Positions 1 through 9,006 of a stretch of DNA of 64,000 bases are shown in pieces. The notes below the pieces were generated by a model. It saw only the letters and a program-made list of their open reading frames with translations, ran no database searches and was not told where the DNA came from. The stretch covers positions 1 through 64,000 of the forward strand of contig JARHVB010000086.1 of assembly GCA_029222685.1 (NCBI GenBank), read 5' to 3'. The number at the start of each line of letters is the position of its first letter. The stretch's first letter is position 1. Position numbers and translations under genes: made by a program. This stretch comes from Terripilifer ovatus. GTDB taxonomy: Bacteria > Pseudomonadota > Alphaproteobacteria > Rhizobiales > Beijerinckiaceae.

Positions 1-81
1 GCAACCATCGCTGTTGCCAGGAAACTGCTCACCATCCTCAACGCCATCATCAGGACGAAACAGTCATGGCAAAACGCTTGA
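1..81 (+). CDS. IS110-family transposase, C-terminal fragment (5' end outside window)
   Basis: This is the last 26 codons and TGA stop of a transposase identical over the visible part to the complete copy at 24174-25109. The fragment covers only the C-terminal helix ([16 protein letters not shown] and following). The catalytic domains would lie to the left of the window. Nothing visible says whether the gene is complete. Confidence 0.85.
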   Translation, partial: ATIAVARKLLTILNAIIRTKQSWQNA

Positions 82-98
82 CTTCCAACACAGTCGCT
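1..98 (+). mobile_element. Right end of an IS110-family insertion sequence (copy 1, truncated by window edge)
   Basis: These bases are identical to 25029-25126, the right end of the complete IS110 copy further along. Identity continues through GAGGAGC (99-105), which is target REP sequence shared by both sites, and then stops. By analogy with copy 2 the element ends at the CT core at 97-98. The rest of the copy lies outside the window, so whether it is intact cannot be judged. It has the same orientation as copy 2. Confidence 0.9.
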
Positions 99-474
99 GA
101 GGAGCGCCTGAAAGGCGCATCTCGAAGGACGGGGGCGTGTGAGGAAAACAAGGTGCGGGACCAGAGGCTGCGGCGTGACGCCCCCGTCCTTCGAGACGCA
201 CGCTATGCGTGTTCCTCAGAGTCTGACTGAAAATGCACAGCCATTCTAAAAGGTTGTTATGCTGCCAGCGACGGGCCAACATTATCCCGTTGGCTTCTGG
301 ATCCCCGCTCGCCCGCGCGCAGACGTCGGGGATGACACTGCGGCGGCATGCTGCAACCAATGTCATTCCCGACGCGCGAAGCGCGAGCGGGAAACCAGGA
401 GTCAAGAGCTGTACCTTATGGTGGACAGCGGCTCTAAGCTGACTTTTGAGTCAGGCTCTCAGGATGAGGGCTTC
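99..474. repeat. Inverted pair of REP palindromes, interrupted by IS110 copy 1 and by a MITE-like element
   Basis: The right half of one REP (99-137, GAGGAGC... ending TCTCGAAGGACGGGGGCG) faces an inverted REP (179-219, continuing at 458-474). The first REP is split by IS110 copy 1. The second is split after CCTCAG by the element at 220-457 and resumes as CTCAGGATGAGGGCTTC. The same REP pair occurs at 23983-25270. It lies downstream of glmS, so it may also act in transcription termination (inference). Confidence 0.75.
220..457. mobile_element. MITE-like 238-bp element inside a REP
   Basis: The ends are imperfect inverted repeats: AGTCTGACTGAAAA at 220-233 and, read inward from the other end, AGCCTGACTCAAAA at 457-444 (12 of 14 match). 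It is bounded by a 5-bp direct repeat CTCAG (215-219 and 458-462), and removing the element and one repeat restores a normal REP. The interior holds a second palindrome class: TGGATCCCCGCTCGC near 298 facing GCGAGCGGGAAACCA near 386-400, around GTCGGGGATGACA and TGTCATTCCCGAC. No coding capacity was recognised. The transposase family that would move it is unknown. Confidence 0.55.
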
Positions 475-496
475 CGTTGGCTTTGTGCGCCAACAG

Positions 497-2323
497 CTAT
501 TCCACCGTCACGCTCTTCGCCAGATTGCGCGGCTGGTCGACGTCTTTGCCCATGAAGACAGCCGTGTGATAGGCAATCAACTGCACGGGGACCGCGTAAA
601 CGATCGGCGCGAATTCGCTCGGCATCGGCGTCATGGCGACAACGGCCTCGAAGGCAATCGAGGCATCGTCGGCCGATCTCTGATCGGCGACGAGGATGAT
701 GCGGCCGCCGCGCGCCGACACTTCCTGCATGTTGGAGACCGTCTTTTCGTAAACAGCGTCGTGTGGCGCGATGACGATGACCGGCATGCTCTCGTCAATG
801 AGCGCGATCGGACCGTGTTTCAACTCACCGGCGGCATAGCCCTCGGCATGGATATAGGAAATTTCCTTCAGCTTCAGCGCGCCTTCCAGCGCCAGCGGGA
901 AGCTGGTGCCGCGCCCGAGATAGAGTACGTCCGTCGCCTTCGCCAGCGAGCCGGCCATCTGCTCGATATGCGGCTCTCGCTTGACCGCCTCCGCCATCAG
1001 GCCCGGCACGTTGATGAGATTGGAAACCAGGCGCTGCTCCTCGGCTTCCGGCAGAACACCGCGCGCCCTGCCGAACGCCAGCGCCAGACAGGCGAGAACC
1101 GCAAGCTGGCAGGTGAAGGCCTTGGTCGAGGCGACGCCGATCTCCGGCCCCGCCAGGGTCAGCGCCGCGACATCGCTTTCGCGTGCGATGGTCGAGGTCG
1201 GCACGTTGACGACGGAGAGGATGTGCTGGCCTTGTTCCTTGGCATAGCGCAGCGAGGCCAAGGTGTCGGCGGTCTCGCCCGATTGCGAGACGACGATCAT
1301 CAGGCCGCCCTTCGGCAAGGGCGCCTCGCGATAACGGAATTCCGAGGCGACATCGATCTCGACCGGCACGCGGGCGAATTTCTCAAGCCAGTACTTCGCC
1401 GTCAGGCCGGCGTAATAGGCCGTGCCGCAGGCAGTAATCGTGATGCGCGTCAGTTCCGCCGGGTCGAACGGCAGTTCGAACGGCAACCGGACCCGGCCAG
1501 CCGACATGTCGAGATAATGCGCCAGGGTGCGGCCGACGACTTCGGGCTGCTCGTGAATTTCCTTCGCCATGAAATGACGATGGTTGCCCTTGTCGATGAG
1601 GAAAGCCGAGGCCTGGCTCTTCTGCTTCGCCCGCTGAACGGGCGTGCCCTTGGCGTCGTAGAATTCGACGTTGTCGCGGGTCAGCACGGCCCAGTCGCCG
1701 TCCTCGAGATAGGTGATGGTATCGGTGAAGGGCGCGAGCGCCAGGGCGTCCGAGCCCAGAAACATTTCGCCGTCACCATAGCCCACCGCCAGCGGCGCGC
1801 CCTGCCGGGCGCCGATCAGCAGCCCGTTTTCGCCGTCGAAGATGAAGCCGAGCGCAAACGCGCCGCGCAGGCGCGGCAGGGCGCTGGCGACGGCCTCGCG
1901 CGGCGCCTTGCCCTTGTCCATTTCGTCGGTAACAAGATGGGCCACTACTTCCGTGTCGGTCTCGGTCGCAAAGACATGACCGCGCGCCACAAGTTCTTCG
2001 CGCAATTCGCGGAAATTCTCGATGATGCCGTTGTGAACCACGGCAAGGCGCTTCGAGGCGTGAGGATGGGCATTGTTCTCAGTCGGGCGGCCATGGGTGG
2101 CCCAGCGCGTGTGGCCGATGCCGATCGTGCCCGACAGCGGCATTTCGGTGAGGCGTGCTTCCAGATTGCGCAGTTTGCCCTCGGCGCGGCGGCGTTCGAG
2201 ATGGCCGTTTTCAAGGGTCGCGATGCCGGCCGAGTCATAGCCGCGATATTCGAGGCGCTTCAACGCCTCGACGAGCTGTCCCGCAACAGGACTTGTGCCA
2301 ATAATACCCACAATGCCGCACAT
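497..2323 (-). CDS. glmS: Glutamine-fructose-6-phosphate aminotransferase (isomerizing)
   Basis: It makes glucosamine-6-phosphate from fructose-6-phosphate and glutamine, the first committed cytoplasmic step towards UDP-GlcNAc. The 608-residue length is normal. It begins MCGIVGIIG, so Cys2 is available as the N-terminal nucleophile of the glutaminase domain (about 1-215). Two sugar-isomerase (SIS) domains follow, with typical CGTAYYAG, VSQSGETADT and STKAF motifs, and the C-terminus ends LAKSVTVE. It lies 118 bp downstream of glmU on the same strand, so co-transcription of consecutive pathway steps is likely. No glmS ribozyme was seen. Confidence 0.97.
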   Translation of the reverse strand: MCGIVGIIGTSPVAGQLVEALKRLEYRGYDSAGIATLENGHLERRRAEGKLRNLEARLTEMPLSGTIGIGHTRWATHGRPTENNAHPHASKRLAVVHNGIIENFRELREELVARGHVFATETDTEVVAHLVTDEMDKGKAPREAVASALPRLRGAFALGFIFDGENGLLIGARQGAPLAVGYGDGEMFLGSDALALAPFTDTITYLEDGDWAVLTRDNVEFYDAKGTPVQRAKQKSQASAFLIDKGNHRHFMAKEIHEQPEVVGRTLAHYLDMSAGRVRLPFELPFDPAELTRITITACGTAYYAGLTAKYWLEKFARVPVEIDVASEFRYREAPLPKGGLMIVVSQSGETADTLASLRYAKEQGQHILSVVNVPTSTIARESDVAALTLAGPEIGVASTKAFTCQLAVLACLALAFGRARGVLPEAEEQRLVSNLINVPGLMAEAVKREPHIEQMAGSLAKATDVLYLGRGTSFPLALEGALKLKEISYIHAEGYAAGELKHGPIALIDESMPVIVIAPHDAVYEKTVSNMQEVSARGGRIILVADQRSADDASIAFEAVVAMTPMPSEFAPIVYAVPVQLIAYHTAVFMGKDVDQPRNLAKSVTVE

Positions 2324-2390
2324 GAATGCCGATCCTGAATGCTGGTTCTCGCCCGCAGGACTGAATAAGCACAGACCGGGCCGCCATTAA

Positions 2391-2405
2391 GTCACATTAC
2401 GTGAC
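2391..2405. promoter_or_regulatory. Short perfect inverted repeat between glmU and glmS
   Basis: GTCAC-ATTAC-GTGAC lies in the 118-bp gap between glmU and glmS, about 68 bp upstream of the glmS start. It could be an operator or a weak hairpin. Only the symmetry supports it. Confidence 0.25.
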
Positions 2406-2441
2406 AGTTTATTGCGTGAATTCTTAATCTTCGCCGCCGCT

Positions 2442-3821
2442 TCAGGGCCGTTTTTTCGGCTTTCCCTGCCGTTCGGCGCGGAAGGCCGCAGCCCAGCCCG
2501 GCTTGGTGGCCTGACGGCCGCGGGCGAGCGCGAGCGCGTCGGGCTCAACATTTTCGGTGATGACCGACCCGGATCCCACATAAGCACCATCGCCGATCTT
2601 TACAGGTGCGACGAGAGCCGAATTGGAGCCGATGAAGGCGCCGGCGCCGATTTCCGTTCGCGCCTTGTCGAAGCCATCGTAGTTGCAGGTGATGGTGCCG
2701 GCGCCGATATTCGCATCCGCGCCCACCGTGGCATCGCCGATATAGCTGAGATGGCTGATCTTGGCGCCGGCGCCGACGTCGGCGGCCTTGATCTCGACGA
2801 AATTGCCGACCTTGGCGTCGCGGCCCAGATGGGCGCCAGGACGCAGCCTCGCGTAAGGGCCGACGTTGGCGCCGGTTTCCACGCGCGCCCCCTCGAGATG
2901 CGAGAAGGCGTGGATCGTCGCACCGTCGGCGATTTCGACCCCAGGCCCGAACCAGACATTGGGTTCGACGACGACGTCGCGGCCGATCCTCGTGTCGCTG
3001 GAAAAGAACACCGTCTGCGGCGCGATCAGGGTGACGCCGGCACGCATGGCGGCCTCGCGCAAACGGTCCTGCAGCACCGCTTCGGCAGCGGCGAGCTGGA
3101 CACGGTCGTTGACACCCATGACCTCTTCTGCCGAGGCCATGACCACCGTGCATTTGAGGCCGAGACGGCGGGCGACGGCGACGGCGTCGGTCAGGTAGTA
3201 TTCGTTCTGGGCGTTCTGGCTGCCGATGGCGCTCAATATCTCAAGCGCCCGCCGGCCATCGAGTGCCATGATACCGGCATTGGCCAGGGTAAGGGCGCGC
3301 TCCGCGTCGGTGGCGTCCTTCTGTTCGCGGATGGCGGTCAATTCGCCGTTCTCGACGATCAGCCGGCCATAACCGGTTGGATCCACCGCGTCGAATCCCA
3401 TCACCGCAACGGCGGCTCCTGCAGCCAGGGCTGCGCGCATCCGGGCGATGGTCTCGGCGCGAACCAGCGGCGTATCGGCAAACATGACGATCAGATCGTC
3501 GAACCCGCGCGCAATGGCCGCTTGCGCCGCCAGAACGGCATGAGCGGTGCCCCGCCGCGCGGCCTGGATGAAAATGTCGGCTTCGCCGGCAAACCGCCGC
3601 ACTTCCGCCGCGGCGTCGTCGCGACCCGGCCCTACCACGACAGCCAACGCATCGCCGGAGGCGTCACCAGAGCCTTGCCGATAGACGCTGGAAATGGCGT
3701 GGCCGAGCATGCTGCGGCCTGCGATCCGGTGCAGCACTTTGGGGAGGGCGGATTTCATCCGCGTTCCCTCGCCTGCCGCTAGGACGAGCGAAAGGCAGGT
3801 TCTGTTACCGCTGGAGGCCAT
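2442..3821 (-). CDS. glmU: Bifunctional UDP-N-acetylglucosamine pyrophosphorylase / glucosamine-1-phosphate N-acetyltransferase
   Basis: It acetylates glucosamine-1-phosphate and then uridylylates it to UDP-GlcNAc, the precursor of peptidoglycan and LPS. The N-terminal uridyltransferase carries [13 protein letters not shown] (about residues 11-23). The C-terminal half is a left-handed beta-helix of hexapeptide repeats, including the [11 protein letters not shown] signature. The ATG at 3821 gives 459 aa and is preceded by a GAGGG-like ribosome site. A TTG 14 codons upstream is possible but would add a tail not usual in the family. glmS follows directly, consistent with one operon. Confidence 0.95.
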   Translation of the reverse strand: MASSGNRTCLSLVLAAGEGTRMKSALPKVLHRIAGRSMLGHAISSVYRQGSGDASGDALAVVVGPGRDDAAAEVRRFAGEADIFIQAARRGTAHAVLAAQAAIARGFDDLIVMFADTPLVRAETIARMRAALAAGAAVAVMGFDAVDPTGYGRLIVENGELTAIREQKDATDAERALTLANAGIMALDGRRALEILSAIGSQNAQNEYYLTDAVAVARRLGLKCTVVMASAEEVMGVNDRVQLAAAEAVLQDRLREAAMRAGVTLIAPQTVFFSSDTRIGRDVVVEPNVWFGPGVEIADGATIHAFSHLEGARVETGANVGPYARLRPGAHLGRDAKVGNFVEIKAADVGAGAKISHLSYIGDATVGADANIGAGTITCNYDGFDKARTEIGAGAFIGSNSALVAPVKIGDGAYVGSGSVITENVEPDALALARGRQATKPGWAAAFRAERQGKPKKRP

Positions 3822-3996
3822 TGCTCGCGTATCCCTCGACAATTTCCGGACGAATTCCGCCAAGTTTTACAGCAAGACTCCCGCCAAACCGTAAATCAAC
3901 CGAACCGCTTGAAAGTCATCGCATTGACCTACCGATTTGATATATGGAGATCAAGGCGTGCCGGATCGCCGATTTCAGCAGGGTAGAAGCGTTTTC

Positions 3997-5559
3997 ATGT
4001 ATCGGCGTAGGGACGTATTGAAACTGGCCGCAGCTGGAATGACCCTGCCTGCGGGCAATTTTTTGTTCCCTGCCGCCGCAACCGCGCAAAACGCCGTCGA
4101 TGCCGCCGCTTCCCAGCTCAGTTCCGGGCCGTTCGACCCCGCCAAGGTGATCGACCTGGCGCGTGCGATGTCGAAACAGCCGCAGAAAAAACTCTCCCTC
4201 GACCTGCCGGACTCGGTGCAAAATCTCAATTTCGAGCAATATGCCAGCATTCGCCGGGTGCCCGAAACAAACATCTGGGCAAACATCAAAACCGGCTTCG
4301 CGATCGAGCCGATGCATCGCGGCTTCATCTTCAACTCGCCGATGCAATTGTTCACCGTCGAGGACGGCAATGTTCAGCGGATCAACTACGATCCGGCCGA
4401 GTTCAGCTTCGGCAAGATCACGCCGCCCACCGCCCCGAAGGATTTCGGCTTCGCCGGTTTTCGCATCCTGCAGACCGGCAGCGAGGGAACCCGCGAGGCG
4501 GCCGTCTTCTACAGCGCCGGCTTCTATCAGACCATCGCCCGCGGACAGACGCCCGGCGTCGCAGCGCGCGGGCTTTCCATCCGCACCGCCGACACGCAGA
4601 AGGAAGAATTTCCAAACTTCATCGCGGCCTGGATCGAACGCCCGGTTCTTGCCGCCAATCTCGTCGTCATTCACGGGCTGCTCGATTCCGAGAGTGTCAC
4701 CGGCGCCTATCGCTTCACCTTCCGGCCCGGCGAGATGACGATCGTCGACACCGAATGCACGCTGTTTCCGCGCGTCGCCATCGACCATTACGGTCTCGGC
4801 ACCATGCAGGGCACCTATCTCTACGGTCCGATCGAGCGGCGGCGCAGCGACGACGTGCGGCCCGGCGTCTACGATGTCGCCGGCCTCGCCATGCTGTCGG
4901 GGCAGAACGAATGGATCTGGCGGCCCGTTGCCAATCGGCAGAATCTGCAAGTGTCGGCGTTCGTCGACGAGAATCCCCGCGGTTTCGGATTTCTGCAGCG
5001 CGACCGGGATTTTTCCTCGTTCATGGACGACGACCAGCATTGGGAACAGCGGCCATCGCTATGGATCGAACCGATCGGCGACTGGGGTCCGGGATGGGTG
5101 ACGCTGCTGGAAATTCCGGCGGAAGCGCAAACGAACCAGAATATCGTCGCCTATTGGCGCTCGCGCGCCGGCCTCGTCGCCGGAACCGAGCCGACTTTTG
5201 CCTATCGTCAGTTCTGGTGCTGGACGCCACCGAACCGCCCGCCCTACGCCATTGCTTCACGGTCCCGTTCCGGTCGGGTACCGGGGGCGCCTGCCAATGC
5301 CAAACGGCGCCGCTTCCAGATTGAATTCACCGGCGATATCCTTGGCGACGAGACACAGTCACCCGATGTGACACCGAAAGCCTCAGCCTCCACCGGCTCG
5401 ATCGTCGCGGTGCGCTTCGTGCTCGTACGTGCCCAGAAGGCCATGCGTGTTACGCTCGATGTCGATGCGGGCAACGATGCCTTGTGCGAATTGCGGCTGC
5501 TTCTCGAATCGGGTGGAAAGCCCGTCAGTGAGACCTGGCTCTACAGATGGACTCCGTGA
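3997..5559 (+). CDS. opgG: Periplasmic glucan biosynthesis protein, MdoG/OpgG family
   Basis: This family shapes the beta-glucan backbone of osmoregulated periplasmic glucans in the periplasm. The protein (520 aa from ATG 3997) begins with a twin-arginine-type signal, RRRDVLKLAAAGM, and an Ala-rich cleavage region near AATAQ. The mature domain starts about FDPAKVIDLARAMSKQP and shows typical family blocks such as EFPNFIAAWIERP and RQFWCW. Its 3' end overlaps opgH by 13 bp, so the two are probably translationally coupled. OpgD is the close paralogue and cannot be fully excluded, since a Tat signal is also known there. Confidence 0.9.
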   Translation: MYRRRDVLKLAAAGMTLPAGNFLFPAAATAQNAVDAAASQLSSGPFDPAKVIDLARAMSKQPQKKLSLDLPDSVQNLNFEQYASIRRVPETNIWANIKTGFAIEPMHRGFIFNSPMQLFTVEDGNVQRINYDPAEFSFGKITPPTAPKDFGFAGFRILQTGSEGTREAAVFYSAGFYQTIARGQTPGVAARGLSIRTADTQKEEFPNFIAAWIERPVLAANLVVIHGLLDSESVTGAYRFTFRPGEMTIVDTECTLFPRVAIDHYGLGTMQGTYLYGPIERRRSDDVRPGVYDVAGLAMLSGQNEWIWRPVANRQNLQVSAFVDENPRGFGFLQRDRDFSSFMDDDQHWEQRPSLWIEPIGDWGPGWVTLLEIPAEAQTNQNIVAYWRSRAGLVAGTEPTFAYRQFWCWTPPNRPPYAIASRSRSGRVPGAPANAKRRRFQIEFTGDILGDETQSPDVTPKASASTGSIVAVRFVLVRAQKAMRVTLDVDAGNDALCELRLLLESGGKPVSETWLYRWTP

Positions 5560-7754
5560 ACGATTTTTTGACACCGGCCTCGGCACCGGCGAACGCAAAC
5601 GAATGTGTTGACTGGCAGCAGCTTCCAGCGATGCCTCCGGAAGCTCCTCTCGCCATGCCGACGCAATCGCTGGCGGCCTTCGATCCGACGCATGCCCACA
5701 AGCCGGTCCGCACCGGCGAGGACAAAGCGACCTGGGCGGCACGCGTGCTGGCCTTCGGCGGCGGCCTTGCGCTGACCGCCTACGGCGCCAACGAAATGTA
5801 CGGCGTCATCAATGTCGGCTCTATCACGGCCCTCAAATGGGCGCTGCTGGTGCTGTTCACCATCAATTTTTCATGGATCGCGCTGTCGTTCATGAGCTCC
5901 ATCAGCGGCTTTATCTGGCTGTTCGCTCACAACCGGCGCAAAGCCGGCGTTGCGGCCGAACTGACGACCAGGAACGCCGTCGTCATGCCGATCTACAATG
6001 AAGCGCCCGAGCGCGTGTTCAGCGCGCTGCAGGCGATGATCGAAGACACCGTGCGCACGGACCGCGGCCACCATTTCGACTGGTTCTTTTTGTCGGACAC
6101 CACGGACCCGGAAGTCTGGATCGCCGAGCAGCGCGCCTTCGAGGCCATACGTGCGCGCGTGCGCGATACGGCGCGCGTCTTTTACCGGCACCGCCCCCAT
6201 AACACCGCGCGCAAAGCCGGCAACATCGCCGACTTCGTGACCCGCTGGGGCGGCCATTACGAGCACATGGTCGTGCTCGACGCCGACAGCCTGATGACGG
6301 GACACGCGATCGTCAGCCTGGCCAAGGCGATGGAGGCCGATCCCGACGCCGGCATCATCCAGACGCTGCCGCTGATCATGAACCGCAATACGTTCCTGGC
6401 GCGGCTGCAACAGTTTGCCGCGCGAATCTACGGACCGATCATTGCCGCGGGGCTCGCGGTCTGGTCCGGCCGCAAGGGCAATTACTGGGGCCACAATGCG
6501 ATCATCCGCACGAAAGCCTTTGCCGATTGCTGCGGCCTGCCCGATCTGCGCGGCCGGCCGCCGTTCGGCGGCCATATCCTCAGCCATGATTTCATCGAAG
6601 CGGCGCTGCTGGTGCGCGCCGGATATGCTGTCTACATGCTGCCGGCGCTCAGCGGCAGCTATGAGGAAAGCCCGCCCTCGCTCATCGACATCGCCGCGCG
6701 CGACCGGCGCTGGGCACAGGGCAACCTGCAGCACAGCCGGCTGCTGCTGACCAAGAAAATGAAGCTCGCGAGCCGGCAGCATCTTGCGTCGGGCATCATG
6801 GGCTATCTGTCGTCGCCCGTGTGGATGGCGCAACTGCTCGTCGGTATCGCCCTCGTGCTGCAGGCGAGCTTCATCCGGCCGGAATATTTCACGCATGAGT
6901 TCGCCATGTTTCCGGACTTCCCGGTGTTCGACTACGAACGCGCGCTTGCGCTGTTCGGCGTCACCATGGCGGTGCTGATGGCGCCGAAATTCATGGGGCT
7001 GCTGTACGCCTTGTTCAGGGCGCCGACGCGCCGCGTCACCGGCGGCGCTATCGGCCTGTTATGCTCGTTCGTCATCGAAGCGATTTTTTCGGCGCTCATC
7101 GCGCCGATCATGATGGTGATCCAGACCGGCGCGGTCATGCAGATCGTGTTCGGCCGCGATACCGGCTGGGTGCCGCAACGGCGCGACGACGGCTCGATTC
7201 CATTTCTGTCGATCGTCCGCCGCCATCGCTCGCATGTAGCGCTCGGCGTGATCACGCTGATTGCGGGCTATCTCATCTCACCGTCACTTGTCGCATGGAT
7301 GTCGCCGACGATCGCCGGCCTTATTCTCGCGATCTTCATCTCCTGGGCCAGTGGACAGCTCTGGATCGGCCTGGCGTTGCGGAAACTGGGCATATTGGTG
7401 ACGCCGGAGGAGACGTCACCGCCAAGGATCGCGGTGCGCGCCGGCGAGTTGCAGCAGGAACTGTCCGCGCAGCCTGCGCCGGAGGCAGATTCGCTGCGGG
7501 CGATCCACGGCGACTCCCATCTGCGCATGCTGCATGAATCGATGCTGCCCAGCCTCGAAAGGCACCGGCGCGGGGCGATCGATCCGGTCCGCGCGGTGGC
7601 CGTGGCAAAGCTGAATGATGCCGTCACGATCGACGAGGCCATCGAATGGCTGAAACCGCGCGAACGCATGATCGTCCTGCACGACCGCTCGCTGATCGAT
7701 ATGCTGGTAAGGCTCAAGACGGCTGAAACGACAGCGGAGGAAGCGAGGGCGTAG
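5547..7754 (+). CDS. opgH: Glucans biosynthesis glucosyltransferase H
   Basis: This inner-membrane family GT2 enzyme polymerises glucose from UDP-glucose into the linear backbone of periplasmic glucans. The 735-residue protein has an N-terminal pair of membrane segments (about 55-125) and a cytoplasmic GT2 domain. That domain contains NAVVMPIYNEAPERVF, the VVLDADSLMTG metal-binding segment and RDRRWAQGN, which corresponds to the QxxRW region. Several C-terminal membrane helices follow. It overlaps opgG by 13 bp, and a hairpin at 7778-7807 follows the stop. Confidence 0.94.
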   Translation: MDSVNDFLTPASAPANANECVDWQQLPAMPPEAPLAMPTQSLAAFDPTHAHKPVRTGEDKATWAARVLAFGGGLALTAYGANEMYGVINVGSITALKWALLVLFTINFSWIALSFMSSISGFIWLFAHNRRKAGVAAELTTRNAVVMPIYNEAPERVFSALQAMIEDTVRTDRGHHFDWFFLSDTTDPEVWIAEQRAFEAIRARVRDTARVFYRHRPHNTARKAGNIADFVTRWGGHYEHMVVLDADSLMTGHAIVSLAKAMEADPDAGIIQTLPLIMNRNTFLARLQQFAARIYGPIIAAGLAVWSGRKGNYWGHNAIIRTKAFADCCGLPDLRGRPPFGGHILSHDFIEAALLVRAGYAVYMLPALSGSYEESPPSLIDIAARDRRWAQGNLQHSRLLLTKKMKLASRQHLASGIMGYLSSPVWMAQLLVGIALVLQASFIRPEYFTHEFAMFPDFPVFDYERALALFGVTMAVLMAPKFMGLLYALFRAPTRRVTGGAIGLLCSFVIEAIFSALIAPIMMVIQTGAVMQIVFGRDTGWVPQRRDDGSIPFLSIVRRHRSHVALGVITLIAGYLISPSLVAWMSPTIAGLILAIFISWASGQLWIGLALRKLGILVTPEETSPPRIAVRAGELQQELSAQPAPEADSLRAIHGDSHLRMLHESMLPSLERHRRGAIDPVRAVAVAKLNDAVTIDEAIEWLKPRERMIVLHDRSLIDMLVRLKTAETTAEEARA

Positions 7755-7777
7755 AGGCGGTCGGCAGTCGGGCTTAG

Positions 7778-7807
7778 GCAGTCGGATTGAGAGACCGACT
7801 GCTTTCT
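7778..7807. terminator. Bidirectional hairpin terminator between convergent genes
   Basis: GCAGTCGG (7778-7785) pairs with CCGACTGC (7795-7802) around a 9-base loop, followed by TTTCT. It lies between the stop of opgH and the stop of the leftward gene at 7809, where a shared terminator is expected. Confidence 0.6.
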
Positions 7808-7808
7808 A

Positions 7809-8690
7809 TCAATAGCCGTCAGAATCAATCTCGCCATCGGTGGTGGTGACGACCCATTGGCCGTTGCGCCGCAGGATCGCCTGCACGCGCCCGGCACCGG
7901 GCAGCATTGCGCCGGGCCAGACGTTGACCGGGCCGCGATGGCCATGCACCACGGCACCGCCGTTATAGACTTCGCCGAGGACATAACCACCGGGCGGCAG
8001 CGGACGGACCGGCTTTCCACTGCCGGCGGCAGCCTGCGCGCTCTGCGCCGGCTTGGCCGACGGACGAGAAGGCAAGGCTTGCGCCGGCGTCGCAGCGGCT
8101 GGGCGAGGTATGGAAGCGGTCGGCGTCTGCGCGGACGTCTCCTGCTCCAGCCTGTCGAGGCGCTCTGCCAGACGATCGATTTTCTGCGCCAACTCTTTTC
8201 GAGCCGTTTCGCGTTCGGCATCCGGGCGCGGCTGCTGTTGAGCCGTGCGGAGGCTGTCGACGCTATGTCCGAGCGTTTCGATCATTTTGCGAAGAGAGGC
8301 GAGTTCGCTCGCCTGCTTGCCGCCGGCCGTCTCACGCCGGTGGGCCGCTTCATCATTGGCGGCAACACGCGAAGCCAAGGCCTGCACGGCATCCGTCGTG
8401 GCGTATTTGCCCGCCATCTCCTTCGAGACGCCGGTTCCGGACGCCGAATACCAGCCGACGGCTCCGGCGACGAGAACGGTCGCAAGCTGGAGGCAGAATT
8501 TCAGCCATGGGCGAGGTCCACGCGAATAGACAAACGACACCTCCGGCTTGGCGCCGCCCAGGACAGCCTCGTCCTCGAACGGCAGGAGCCGGGCTCTGAA
8601 AGGTTTGCCGCCGGCGCGAGACGACGCGGCATCGGAAGCCTCGGACGCAGCTATGAATTTCGAAAAATCGTCGCCCGGAACGCCACTCAT
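7809..8690 (-). CDS. Hypothetical single-pass membrane protein with coiled coil
   Basis: The function is unknown. The 293 residues comprise a hydrophilic N-terminus (1-62), one predicted membrane span (about 65-83, LKFCLQLATVLVAGAVGWY), and a heptad-rich helical stretch (about 95-175). An Ala/Pro-rich linker follows, then a compact C-terminal domain from GGYVLGEVYNGGAVVHG to the end. The topology is probably N-in with the C-terminal domain in the periplasm. A short beta domain after a coiled coil is reminiscent of envelope-assembly or pilus accessory proteins, but no family is recognised. It is convergent with opgH. Confidence 0.6.
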   Translation of the reverse strand: MSGVPGDDFSKFIAASEASDAASSRAGGKPFRARLLPFEDEAVLGGAKPEVSFVYSRGPRPWLKFCLQLATVLVAGAVGWYSASGTGVSKEMAGKYATTDAVQALASRVAANDEAAHRRETAGGKQASELASLRKMIETLGHSVDSLRTAQQQPRPDAERETARKELAQKIDRLAERLDRLEQETSAQTPTASIPRPAAATPAQALPSRPSAKPAQSAQAAAGSGKPVRPLPPGGYVLGEVYNGGAVVHGHRGPVNVWPGAMLPGAGRVQAILRRNGQWVVTTTDGEIDSDGY

Positions 8691-9006
8691 GACGGATACC
8701 CATGGTTAAGAAAATCTGTCGCATTATTCCTCGACAGCCTTAATGAAGGTTGAATCCGGGGATTTTCAGCCCGGTTCGTACCCGACAACAGCAATTCGGG
8801 CAGTATTCGCCAGCAGAATGGTTAAACTCGCGGTATCCGGGGCGCGAATCAGGCTCTAATTTGGCCAATATTTGGCGTCATGACGCCGTTTATGTTTCCG
8901 AGATCGTAAAATTGCCATTAGAAAGCCGATTGTTTGCTGCCCTTACTGCCCAGGAGCGGCCGAATCTCTCTTCGGCAGCAGACCGAGATCGTTTAAGGCA
9001 TGACGC
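8691..9006. other. Intergenic region with divergent promoters expected
   Basis: No gene is supported in these 316 bases between the leftward membrane protein and the rightward CDP-alcohol phosphatidyltransferase. Both genes read away from it, so it should hold their promoters. The only clear structures are the two overlapping palindromes at 8864-8887. Confidence 0.5.
8864..8887. promoter_or_regulatory. Overlapping palindromes, candidate operator
   Basis: GCCAA-TAT-TTGGC (8864-8876) overlaps the perfect 14-bp palindrome GGCGTCATGACGCC (8874-8887). They lie about 120 bp before the gene at 9007 and 175 bp before the divergent gene. The symmetry suggests a dimeric regulator site; no regulator is identified. 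Confidence 0.35.

Noticed and set aside
446-2338. A 630-codon open frame on the + strand across glmS
   Set aside because: It is antisense to a clear glmS and its composition is that of a shadow frame in GC-rich DNA; no family resemblance.
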